This document shows, in pieces, positions 57,731 through 64,000 of a DNA stretch of 64,000 bases. Below the pieces are notes generated by a model. The model searched no databases. It saw nothing but the letters and a program-made list of their open reading frames with translations, and was not told the DNA's origin. Source of the stretch: Lysobacter arenosi (GTDB lineage Bacteria; Pseudomonadota; Gammaproteobacteria; Xanthomonadales; Xanthomonadaceae); NCBI RefSeq assembly GCF_016613475.2, contig NZ_CP071517.1:3348001-3412000 (forward strand), read 5' to 3'. The first letter of the stretch is position 1; the number at the start of each line of letters is the position of its first letter. A program made the translations under genes and the position numbers.

Positions 57731-58507
57731 GTGAAAGACAAGGAACAGATCGTAGACAACTGGCTGCCGCGCTACACCGGCGTGCCCCTGGACCAGTTCG
57801 GCGAACACATCCTGCTGACCAACTTCGGCGGCTACCTGCACACCTTTGCCCGCCTGACCGGCGCCGAAGTCATCGGCCTGGACCGGCCGATGCCCAGTGC
57901 CACCGCCGACGGCATCACCATGATCAACTTCGGCATGGGCAGCCCGAACGCGGCGACGATGATGGACCTGCTCAGCGCGATCATGCCCAAGGCGGTGCTG
58001 TTCCTGGGCAAGTGCGGCGGGCTGAAGCGGAAGAACCAGCTCGGCGACCTGATCCTGCCGATCGCGGCGATCCGCGGCGAAGGCACCAGCGATGACTACC
58101 TGCCGGCGCAGGTGCCGGCACTGCCGGCGTTCGCGCTGCAGCGCGCGGTCTCGACGATGATCCGCGACCTCGGCCACGACTACTGGACCGGCACGGTGTT
58201 CACCACCAACCGCCGCGTCTGGGAACACGACGACGCCTTCAAGGAACGCCTGCGCACGATGCGCTGCATGGCCATCGACATGGAAACGGCGACGATCTTC
58301 GCCGCCGGCTTCGCCAACCGCATTCCCTGCGGCGCGCTGCTGCTGGTCTCCGACCAGCCGATGATCCCGGAAGGCGTCAAGACCGAGGCCTCCGATGCGC
58401 GCGTGAGTTCCGATTACGTCGACAACCACATCAATGTCGGCATCGAGGCGCTGCGGCTGATCCGCCGCAACGGCAAGTCGGTGCGGCATCTGCGCTTCGA
58501 CGAATAG
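57731..58507 (+). CDS. amn: AMP nucleosidase
   Basis: It splits AMP into adenine and ribose 5-phosphate. This is the short form (258 residues) of the phosphorylase fold: ILLTNFGGYLHTF, TMINFGMGSPNAATMMD, LFLGKCGGLKRKNQ, LPIAAIRGEGTSDDYLP, GTVFTTNRRVWEHD, the ribose-binding AIDMETATIF and SDQPMIPEG. GTG at 57731 (VKDKEQIVDNWLPRYTG) matches family starts better than the longer frame. It ends in a palindromic repeat and a bidirectional terminator. Confidence 0.92.
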   Translation: MKDKEQIVDNWLPRYTGVPLDQFGEHILLTNFGGYLHTFARLTGAEVIGLDRPMPSATADGITMINFGMGSPNAATMMDLLSAIMPKAVLFLGKCGGLKRKNQLGDLILPIAAIRGEGTSDDYLPAQVPALPAFALQRAVSTMIRDLGHDYWTGTVFTTNRRVWEHDDAFKERLRTMRCMAIDMETATIFAAGFANRIPCGALLLVSDQPMIPEGVKTEASDARVSSDYVDNHINVGIEALRLIRRNGKSVRHLRFDE

Positions 58508-58541
58508 GTTACGAGATTCCGGTTCAAGCAGCCTCGCCACC

Positions 58542-58580
58542 GTTCGCCCTGAGCGTAGCGCAGCGAAGTCGAAGGGTTGG
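58542..58580 (+). repeat. Dispersed repeat (CTGAGCGTAGCGCAGCGAAG)
   Basis: GCCCTGAGCGTAGCGCAGCG followed by AAGTCGAAGGG contains imperfect inverted arms (CTTCGACTTCGCTGCGC on the other strand). I recognise the type as an intergenic repeat in many proteobacteria; only one copy is in this window. Confidence 0.45.
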
Positions 58581-58598
58581 CTGCCGGCCACGCCAAAT

Positions 58599-58629
58599 GA
58601 AAAAGGCCGGCATCAAGCCGGCCTTCTTC
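58599..58629. terminator. Bidirectional terminator
   Basis: AAGGCCGG and CCGGCCTT form an eight-bp stem around CATCAAG, flanked by AAAAA on the left and TTCTT on the right. It serves AMP nucleosidase and the converging exported protein. Confidence 0.85.
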
Positions 58630-58651
58630 ACGTGCACGGACTTCGACGCGA

Positions 58652-58951
58652 TCAGTCGCAATCCATTTCCCATTCGAAGCTCTGCGATTCTTCGTTGAAC
58701 ACCGACACCGCCGAGCAGGCGCTCTCGGCCGCGGTCGACTGTGAGGGCGCGGTAAGCGCCGGTTGCTCAGCCGGCGTCTCGGCGCTGGCGGACCGCCCGC
58801 AAACCTTGTTGACCGGCGGCAGCGTGCCGGCCGGATAGCAGACCATGCGGGGCGGATTGCAGAGCAGGGTGCACTGGATGCTCTGCGCGACCGATGCATG
58901 CGGAGCGAGCAGGCCTGCAAGCAACAGGACTGCGACAACAGACTGCTTCAT
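58652..58951 (-). CDS. Small exported Cys-containing protein
   Basis: This is a 99-residue protein. The signal peptide is MKQSVVAVLLLAGLLAPHAS (cleaved near SVAQ). The mature ~76 residues have six Cys (IQCTLLCNPPRMVCYPAG, NKVCGRS, ESACSAV, EMDCD), enough for three disulfides, and an Ala/Ser/Thr-rich middle. ATG at 58951 has GGGATC upstream. It shares a terminator with AMP nucleosidase. No family recognised; a periplasmic or secreted small protein. Confidence 0.75.
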   Translation of the reverse strand: MKQSVVAVLLLAGLLAPHASVAQSIQCTLLCNPPRMVCYPAGTLPPVNKVCGRSASAETPAEQPALTAPSQSTAAESACSAVSVFNEESQSFEWEMDCD

Positions 58952-59184
58952 GGTGAGATCCCTCTGGAGATGACATACGCGGTGGAAACATGGCGGTGGC
59001 CAGGTGACGGTGACCTGAGCGCCCGGCGGGGGCGTTCACTCTTGTGCAGGTCCCGTGAAGGCCATGTGCTCAGGCCAAGGGGTCGGCCTGAGTCAGCAAG
59101 TCTGACGGCCCGGCATCGCAGACCCTGCGACGCCCCGCAGGCACACTATCGGCAGGGAAGTTCGAGCGGAGACGGGGAAGGGAC

Positions 59185-59751
59185 ATGGACAAATTCATCT
59201 ATCTGATCGCGGGTGCGGCGCTGACCTGGCTGTTCTATTTCGTCCAGCGCCGGGTCGAGCGCCGGGGCGCGGTCGAGGCGATCGAGCGCAACCAGAAGCT
59301 GCTCGACCTCAAGCAGGGCCTGGACAGCGCCAACACCAACCTGGACGACCTGCGCCAGTTCGAGCAGCGCCTGATCGGCAAGGCCGAGACCGCCGCGCGC
59401 ATCGCCGACAACTACTTCACCAAGGCCGAGGAGGTCGCCCGCCAGAGCGACGATGCCGCCGTGACCCAGTCCGACATGAACGCGCAGGCGGCTGGCGAGT
59501 TGCAGCGGGTCGAGGCACGCCTGGCCACGGTGGTGGCGCACCTGCGGCGCCAGCTCGACGGCGAATCGCTGGCGGTGTTCGACGAAGCGCACCGCAGCTG
59601 GCTGGCGTTCCGCGACCGTTACGCCCGTTTCGTCTCGCAGTCGTACTCGGGCGGATCGATCCGCCCGCTGATCCACGCCGTGACGCTGGAGAGCGTGACC
59701 GAACTGTGGATCAACGAGCTGGAAACGCAGCTGGCGGACGAATCGGTGTAG
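59185..59751 (+). CDS. Membrane-anchored coiled-coil protein with LprI-like end
   Basis: This is a 188-residue protein. One N-terminal transmembrane helix (residues 4-20) is followed by a long charged helical region (residues ~22-120; ERNQKLLDLKQGLDSANTNL, AETAARIADNYFTKAEEVAR) likely forming a coiled coil. The C-terminal AHRSWLAFRDRYARFVSQSY-GGSIRPL-HAVTLESVTELW resembles the DUF1311/LprI-type segment of lysozyme-inhibitor-like proteins, but lacks its Cys. Topology of the anchor is uncertain. It is two bases from the DUF924 gene. Confidence 0.75.
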   Translation: MDKFIYLIAGAALTWLFYFVQRRVERRGAVEAIERNQKLLDLKQGLDSANTNLDDLRQFEQRLIGKAETAARIADNYFTKAEEVARQSDDAAVTQSDMNAQAAGELQRVEARLATVVAHLRRQLDGESLAVFDEAHRSWLAFRDRYARFVSQSYSGGSIRPLIHAVTLESVTELWINELETQLADESV

Positions 59752-59753
59752 TC

Positions 59754-60305
59754 ATGCAGATCACTCCCCACGACGTCCTCGCCTTCTGGCAGCAATCCGG
59801 CTACGAGCGTTGGTTTGCGCGCGATGAGGAATTCGACGCGCGCTGCCGCGAGGAATGGCTGCCGGCGCACCACCGCGCCGCACGCCGCGAACTCGACGAC
59901 TGGATGGAAACGCCGGAGGGCGCGCTGGCGCTGGCGATCCTGCTCGACCAGATCCCGCGCAACGTCTATCGCGGCAGCGGCCACGCCTATGCCACCGATC
60001 CGCTGGCGCGCCATTACGCCGCACGCGCGATCGAGCGCGGCTTCGACCACCAGGTCGATCCGGCGCTGCGGGTTTTCTTCTACATGCCGTTCGAGCATTC
60101 CGAGGCGATCGCCGACCAGGACAGGTCGGTCGAGCTGGCGTCATCGATCGGCGGCGAGTCGGGGCAGAACTACCTCGACTACGCCCGTCGCCATCGCGAC
60201 GTGATCGCTCGCTTCGGCCGCTTCCCGCACCGTAACCGCGAGCTGGGCCGCATCAATACGGCGGAAGAGCAGGCCTACCTGGATGCAGGTGGCGGCTTCG
60301 CCTGA
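59754..60305 (+). CDS. DUF924 family protein
   Basis: This is a 183-residue helical cytoplasmic protein. DUF924 features are DVLAFWQQSGYERWFARDEEFD at the N-terminus, LILLDQIPRNVYRGSG-like LAILLDQIPRNVYRGSGHAY, FFYMPFEHSEAIADQDRSVEL and FGRFPHRN. The family has a TPR-like fold of unknown function. ATG at 59754 lies two bases after the preceding stop, so the pair is translationally coupled. An upstream in-frame ATG inside the preceding gene is unlikely. Confidence 0.88.
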   Translation: MQITPHDVLAFWQQSGYERWFARDEEFDARCREEWLPAHHRAARRELDDWMETPEGALALAILLDQIPRNVYRGSGHAYATDPLARHYAARAIERGFDHQVDPALRVFFYMPFEHSEAIADQDRSVELASSIGGESGQNYLDYARRHRDVIARFGRFPHRNRELGRINTAEEQAYLDAGGGFA

Positions 60306-60454
60306 GCAGCCAGGTACGAGCGAGCTTGCTCGCGGTGCCTGTCATCGCGAGCTTGGAAACGCTGATTTTCAGATTCTGCTCATTTACCCATCCAGCAGAT
60401 GCGGATAGCGTCCAGTGACATTTCGTCGCCACCCGCTGGATTGGAGTTCAAACA

Positions 60455-60595
60455 GTGCCTGCTTCAAAGCTGGCCTTTCTCGTTCTCGCCCTGGTTTTAC
60501 TTGGCTTGTTCGCGAAGTGGAAATGGCTGAAAGTCGCCTTCATCAGCTTGGCAGCAATGGTGGCATTGCTGGCCGCAGCGGGGTTCTTCGGCTAA
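60455..60595 (+). CDS. 46-residue hydrophobic membrane peptide
   Basis: The GTG-initiated frame VPASKLAFLVLALVLLGLFA... has two hydrophobic helices (residues ~6-20 and ~26-44) joined by a basic aromatic turn KWKWLK, a helical hairpin typical of small inner-membrane proteins. GGAG lies nine bases upstream of the GTG. It sits alone in a ~480-base gap. The regular amphipathy and clean stop codon favour a real gene; function unknown. Confidence 0.5.
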   Translation: MPASKLAFLVLALVLLGLFAKWKWLKVAFISLAAMVALLAAAGFFG

Positions 60596-60616
60596 TCGAC
60601 TTGTCTCGATGTTTCT

Positions 60617-60637
60617 CCAGGACAGTGAGTGTCCTGG
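60617..60637 (+). terminator. Hairpin after the 46-residue peptide gene
   Basis: CCAGGACA and TGTCCTGG form a stem around a five-base loop, 21 bases after the stop codon at 60595. No U-run follows, so termination is uncertain. Confidence 0.4.
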
Positions 60638-60781
60638 TCGCGGCAGGAGCGTGGCTCCGCATGGCAACAGCTCGAGGAGCGAGCCGACGCCATATGCGTG
60701 TTCCGAGAACGGAGAATGGCCCCGGGACTGGGTGCCGGGACCACTGAATTCACCTTGACGCGTGATGAATCGCCAGAGCGA

Positions 60782-61708
60782 TCAGTACTTCGAAACGCTC
60801 GCGTCGATGTCCGCCCACGCGTCGATGCCGCCGACGACGTTGTAGACCTCGCGGAATCCCAGGTCGCGGAAATGCTCTGCCGCCTGCTGGCTGCGACCGC
60901 CGTGGTGGCACAGGAAGGCCAGCGCGGTGTCCTTGGGCAGCGCCTCGAGGGCGTCCAGGCCGTTGTCGAAACTGTCGAAGGCAACGGCGACGCTGGCCAG
61001 CTGGCGTTCCGGCGCCGGGCGCACGTCGACCAGGCGCAGCGTGCCTGCGGCCACGCGTGCGGCAACTTCCGCAGGTGCGATCGACTGCACTGCCGGCGGC
61101 GCATGCGGGTTCTGCACGACCAGGCCACGACCGCGCTCGTCATCAACCCAGTCGATGGTGATGCCGTCGGCGCGGCGCGCCTGCAGCCAGTCTGTCTGCA
61201 CGCGCACGCCGTCGACTTCGACCGCGACGGCATTGGCATCCACCGGTGCCAGCTGCAGGCGGGCGTTGTGGCGCGCGTCGATATCGAGCTGCACCGCGTA
61301 GCCGTCGCCGGCATTGGCGATGGCGCCGCGCAGCATCTCGACCGCGGCGGGGGTGATGGTCAGTCGCGGCGGGCTGCGGTCCGGCACCGGCAGGCCGAGC
61401 ACGCCGTGCAGCTCGCCGCTGCCGGCCAGCTGCTCGACGATGTCGCTGCCGCCGATCAGTTCGCCGTCGATGTAGAGCTGCGGAATCGTCGGCCAGTTGC
61501 CGTACTGCTTGATGCCCTCGCGGATTTCAGCGTCCGACAGCACGTCGACGTGGGCGTAGCCCTGCGGCAGCAGTGCGTTGAGCACGCCGACGGCCTTGGC
61601 CGAGAAGCCGCACTGCGGTGCCTGCGGCGCGCCCTTCATGAACAGGACGACGCGGTTGGACTGCAGCAGGGTTTCGATGCGCGAACGCAGGGCGGGGTCG
61701 AGGGACAT
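60782..61708 (-). CDS. Monothiol glutaredoxin - HesB-like - rhodanese fusion
   Basis: This is a 308-residue three-domain protein. Residues 1-110 are a Grx4-type monothiol glutaredoxin with active site CGFS (33-36) and the WPTIPQLYIDGELIGGSDI loop; such proteins bind [2Fe-2S] with glutathione. Residues ~117-205 resemble the A-type carrier HesB/IscA fold (ITPAAVEMLR, VAVEVDGVRVQTD, DGITIDWVDD, GLVVQNPHAPP) but contain no Cys, so it cannot hold a cluster in the usual way. Residues ~210-308 are a rhodanese domain with the active Cys in FLCHHGGRS. It probably links glutathione, iron-sulfur and sulfur-transfer chemistry. ATG at 61708 (MSLDPALRS). Confidence 0.88.
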   Translation of the reverse strand: MSLDPALRSRIETLLQSNRVVLFMKGAPQAPQCGFSAKAVGVLNALLPQGYAHVDVLSDAEIREGIKQYGNWPTIPQLYIDGELIGGSDIVEQLAGSGELHGVLGLPVPDRSPPRLTITPAAVEMLRGAIANAGDGYAVQLDIDARHNARLQLAPVDANAVAVEVDGVRVQTDWLQARRADGITIDWVDDERGRGLVVQNPHAPPAVQSIAPAEVAARVAAGTLRLVDVRPAPERQLASVAVAFDSFDNGLDALEALPKDTALAFLCHHGGRSQQAAEHFRDLGFREVYNVVGGIDAWADIDASVSKY

Positions 61709-61809
61709 TGGGGGGCCTGGCCTTGAAGGGATGTGGTGCATGTGGGGGCGGCGGTCGCCAGAGGCAAGCCCGCTCGCGCCTGACGGGCCGCGCTCGCTAC
61801 CATCGGGCG

Positions 61810-62595
61810 ATGAATTCCTTCCATCGCCCGCCCCGCCATCCCCACGCCTGGGCGTGGCTGTTCGCTGCCTCGCAGCTGGCGGTGGTCGCGATCTGGTGGC
61901 GATGGGGCTGGCAGCCGGGGCTGGCGGCGCTGCTGGTCAGTCACCTGACCCTGGTCTGGGCCACGCTGCGGCCGCAGTCGCGCCTGCTCAGTCCGGTGCT
62001 GACACGGCTGCCGACGGCCGAGCCGGTGGTCTGGCTGACCATCGACGACGGCCCGTCTGACGACACCCGGGCGATGCTCGACCTGCTCGATGCCCGCAAC
62101 GCGCGGGCGACCTTCTTCCTGGTTGGCGACCGTGCGCAGGCCCGGCCGGAGCTGGTCGGCGAAATCGCGCGTCGCGGCCACGGCATCGGCCAGCACAGCC
62201 ACACCCACCCGCAGGCGCGCTTCTGGGCGCTGCCACCGATGGCGATGCGGGCGCAGATCGACGATGCCCAGGCGGCGCTGACGCAACTGGCCGGCGCACC
62301 GCCGCGCTGGTTCCGCGCGGTGGTCGGCATGGCCAACCCGTTCGTGGCCGCCGCGCTCAAGCGGCACGGGCTGGCGCGCGTGGCCTGGTCAGCGCGTGGC
62401 TTCGATGCGGTGATGCAGGAGCCGGCCGGCGTGGCCTCGCGCATCGAGCGCGACCTCGCACCCGGCGCGATCGTGCTGCTGCATGAAGGTGCACGCCACG
62501 GACGCAATGTCGAAACGCTGGCGGCGGTGCTCGACCGGCTCGACCAGCACGGCTATCGAACCGTGCTGCCGGAGCAGTTGGAAGCGCAGGCTTAG
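61810..62595 (+). CDS. Membrane-anchored polysaccharide deacetylase
   Basis: This is a 261-residue protein with two N-terminal hydrophobic segments (HAWAWLFAASQLAVVAIWW, GLAALLVSHLTLVWATL) and a NodB-homology domain. The motif WLTIDDGPSDDT supplies the catalytic Asp and metal Asp; QHSHTHPQ gives two metal His; PPRWFRAVVGMANP and AIVLLHEGARH complete the fold (LLHE instead of LLHD). It would remove acetyl from a cell-envelope sugar; the target is unknown. ATG at 61810 opens the membrane segment. Confidence 0.87.
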   Translation: MNSFHRPPRHPHAWAWLFAASQLAVVAIWWRWGWQPGLAALLVSHLTLVWATLRPQSRLLSPVLTRLPTAEPVVWLTIDDGPSDDTRAMLDLLDARNARATFFLVGDRAQARPELVGEIARRGHGIGQHSHTHPQARFWALPPMAMRAQIDDAQAALTQLAGAPPRWFRAVVGMANPFVAAALKRHGLARVAWSARGFDAVMQEPAGVASRIERDLAPGAIVLLHEGARHGRNVETLAAVLDRLDQHGYRTVLPEQLEAQA

Positions 62596-62603
62596 ACCGG
62601 CAA

Positions 62604-63314
62604 TCAGCCGGCGATGATCAGCCAGTTGTTGAACGGCGTGCGCCCGCGCAGCGAGGTGAATGTCGCCTTCAATCCGGCATCGGCCAGTCGCGCGCGCACT
62701 GCATCCGCATCGGGATAGTTCAGCGGCGCGGCATTCATCCAGCCCACGACCTTGGCGAAGACATCGACGAAGCGGGTGACGTGGGCGCGATGGCTGCCAT
62801 CGGCCAGTCCGGTGCGGATCACCAGCTTCGCGCCGGGCGTGAGCATCGCGATGGCCTGGTCGATGGCGTGCATCTGTGCGGCGACCGGCACGAACTGCAG
62901 CACGTCGAGCACGGCCACGCTGCCACGGTGCGCCGGCATGCCCTGCGCAAGGTCGGCGGTCTCGAACGCCACATCGCCCAGGTCGCAGCGGGCCGCGGCC
63001 TTGCGTGCGCGCAGGATCTTGCTGACGTCGTTGTCGTAGCCGCGGTAGGGCATGCGCTGGCCATCGGCGCGCAATGCATGCGCGAGCAGACCCAGCCCGC
63101 AGCCCATGTCGAGCAGCGGCGCCTGCGTGCCGCGCAAGGCCTCGCAGACACCGGGATACAGCGGATCGGTGCCGAACTTGCTCCAGGCGTAGTAATAGTC
63201 GCGGCGCCCGTACCAGTGCTCGCGCGGCAGGAAGGCCGACGCGAGGGCGCGTGCCTGCTTGCCCGGCAGCGGTGCTGTCGCAGCGTGCGTGGTCGCGCCG
63301 GCGGAATCGCTCAT
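62604..63314 (-). CDS. Class I SAM-dependent methyltransferase
   Basis: This is a 236-residue methyltransferase. The SAM-binding motif is LLDMGCGLGLLAHAL, followed by an acidic loop YRGYDNDVSKI, ADLAQGMPAH, and VAVLDVLQFVP (motif IV). A helical N-terminal cap includes HWYGRRDYYYAWSKF-TDPLY. ATG at 63314 overlaps the SGNH hydrolase stop by four bases. Substrate unknown; a class that acts on small molecules or lipids is possible. Confidence 0.86.
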   Translation of the reverse strand: MSDSAGATTHAATAPLPGKQARALASAFLPREHWYGRRDYYYAWSKFGTDPLYPGVCEALRGTQAPLLDMGCGLGLLAHALRADGQRMPYRGYDNDVSKILRARKAAARCDLGDVAFETADLAQGMPAHRGSVAVLDVLQFVPVAAQMHAIDQAIAMLTPGAKLVIRTGLADGSHRAHVTRFVDVFAKVVGWMNAAPLNYPDADAVRARLADAGLKATFTSLRGRTPFNNWLIIAG

Positions 63315-63940
63315 CGCGACAGCAGCTCGCGCGCCGCCGGCAGCGCCAGCGTGGTCCATTGCGTGTACATCGCCGCGGACGGATGCAGGCCGTCGTCGGC
63401 GAGCATCTGCGTTTCGCCGCCGCGTTCGCGCGACACCGGCGTGATGTCGACGAAGGCCACGCCGTTCGCCTCGCACACGACCTGCGCGGCGGCGTTGAAC
63501 GTGTCGAGTTCGGCAGCAATGGCCGCCGGTGTGGCCTGCGTGGTCTTCACGAACGGCGTCGCGCCCCAGTCCGGGATCGACAGCACCAGCACGCGGTCGG
63601 CGCGGCCGCGGGCAAAGGCGATCGCGCGCTTGAGCAGGGTCTCGAATTCGCTGCGGTACTCGACCGCGCTGCGTCCGCGGTACTGGTTGTTGACGCCGAT
63701 CAGCAGGGTAACGAAATCCCATTCGCCCAGCGGTTCGGCGCCATCGATGCCCCAGGTCAGCTCGTCGGTGGTCCAGCCGGTGGTGGCGATGATGCGCGGG
63801 TCGGCCAGGGCGATGCCTTCCTCGCGCAGCGCGTGCGCGAGCTGGTGTGGCCAGCGGCCCTCTGCGGCGACGCCTTCACCGATGGTGTAGCTGTCGCCGA
63901 GCGCCAAGTACGACAGTGCGGTGGCGGGAACGCTGGCCAT
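63311..63940 (-). CDS. SGNH/GDSL-family hydrolase
   Basis: This is a 209-residue esterase/lipase-like enzyme. Block I is YLALGDSYTIGEG (catalytic Ser), block III is LLIGVNNQYRG (Asn), and block V is ADDGLHPSAAMY (Asp and His). No signal peptide, so probably cytoplasmic. Its stop codon overlaps the methyltransferase start, an operon in which an ester is cleaved and a product methylated is possible but not shown. ATG at 63940. Confidence 0.88.
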   Translation of the reverse strand: MASVPATALSYLALGDSYTIGEGVAAEGRWPHQLAHALREEGIALADPRIIATTGWTTDELTWGIDGAEPLGEWDFVTLLIGVNNQYRGRSAVEYRSEFETLLKRAIAFARGRADRVLVLSIPDWGATPFVKTTQATPAAIAAELDTFNAAAQVVCEANGVAFVDITPVSRERGGETQMLADDGLHPSAAMYTQWTTLALPAARELLSR

Positions 63941-63945
63941 TGCGG

Positions 63946-64000
63946 TCAGGCCACGGCCGCCTGCGCCTGCCCGGCTTCGCTGTCCGCGTAGCGGTCGAGC
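63946..64000 (-). CDS. C-terminal fragment of a gene truncated by the window end
   Basis: The minus-strand frame ...LDRYADSEAGQAQAAVA ends at TGA (63946-63948), six bases before the SGNH hydrolase start. Only 17 codons are visible. It is probably the previous gene of the operon; nothing can be said of its function. Confidence 0.4.
   Translation of the reverse strand, partial: LDRYADSEAGQAQAAVA

Overview
The window is high-GC proteobacterial chromosome. TonB-dependent receptors, a SusC-like maltodextrin locus, a GH13_23 alpha-glucosidase of the Xanthomonas type, a plant-type glutamate-cysteine ligase, tandem DsbA genes with cytochrome c4 and EngB, and REP palindromes together suggest a Lysobacter/Luteimonas-like member of the Xanthomonadaceae. 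I see no rRNA, tRNA, CRISPR array, transposase or integrase gene.

Region by region. 1-1853 is the 3' part of a TonB-dependent receptor. 2.0-3.5 kb and 8.3-15.4 kb are accessory DNA: about fifteen short unrelated genes, nearly all predicted to be exported, lipidated or membrane proteins, separated by a two-part palindromic repeat. Two sites look like integron attC sites; one has near-canonical architecture and overlaps the stop codon of a cassette-sized gene. This is best read as an integrase-less cassette cluster (CALIN-like) overlaid with repeats. It is split by an arginase-family gene and a multicopper oxidase-porin-SCO operon (4.7-8.2 kb).

15.4-22.6 kb is a minus-strand denitrification cluster: SCO, NirV-like protein, lipoprotein NirK with a fused cytochrome c, a 51-residue membrane peptide, two FNR/DNR-type boxes, a truncated SirB-like gene, and quinol nitric-oxide reductase NorB. 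In the sequence given, norB has an in-frame amber codon and nirV a frameshift, so nitrite reduction to NO looks possible but NO removal by this enzyme does not, unless these are sequence errors or are bypassed. 22.8-28.2 kb holds housekeeping and redox genes (YbjQ-like protein, endonuclease/phosphatase, two DsbA, cytochrome c4, EngB).

28.3-40.8 kb is a maltodextrin-utilisation locus: TonB-dependent receptor, esterase, GH13_23 alpha-glucosidase, a six-hairpin glycosidase, an SLC45-type sugar transporter, a secreted GH13 amylase and a LacI regulator. An identical 20-bp near-palindrome lies upstream of the receptor and upstream of the glycosidase, a strong operator candidate.

41-64 kb is mostly core metabolism: glutamate-cysteine ligase, amidohydrolases, PEP carboxylase, a glutathione-dependent formaldehyde detoxification operon (frmA-gfa-fghA), a Dph6-like ATPase, DegV, HCCA isomerase, AMP nucleosidase, a glutaredoxin-HesB-like-rhodanese fusion, a polysaccharide deacetylase, a methyltransferase and an SGNH hydrolase. 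REP palindromes have been absorbed into the ends of two coding sequences.
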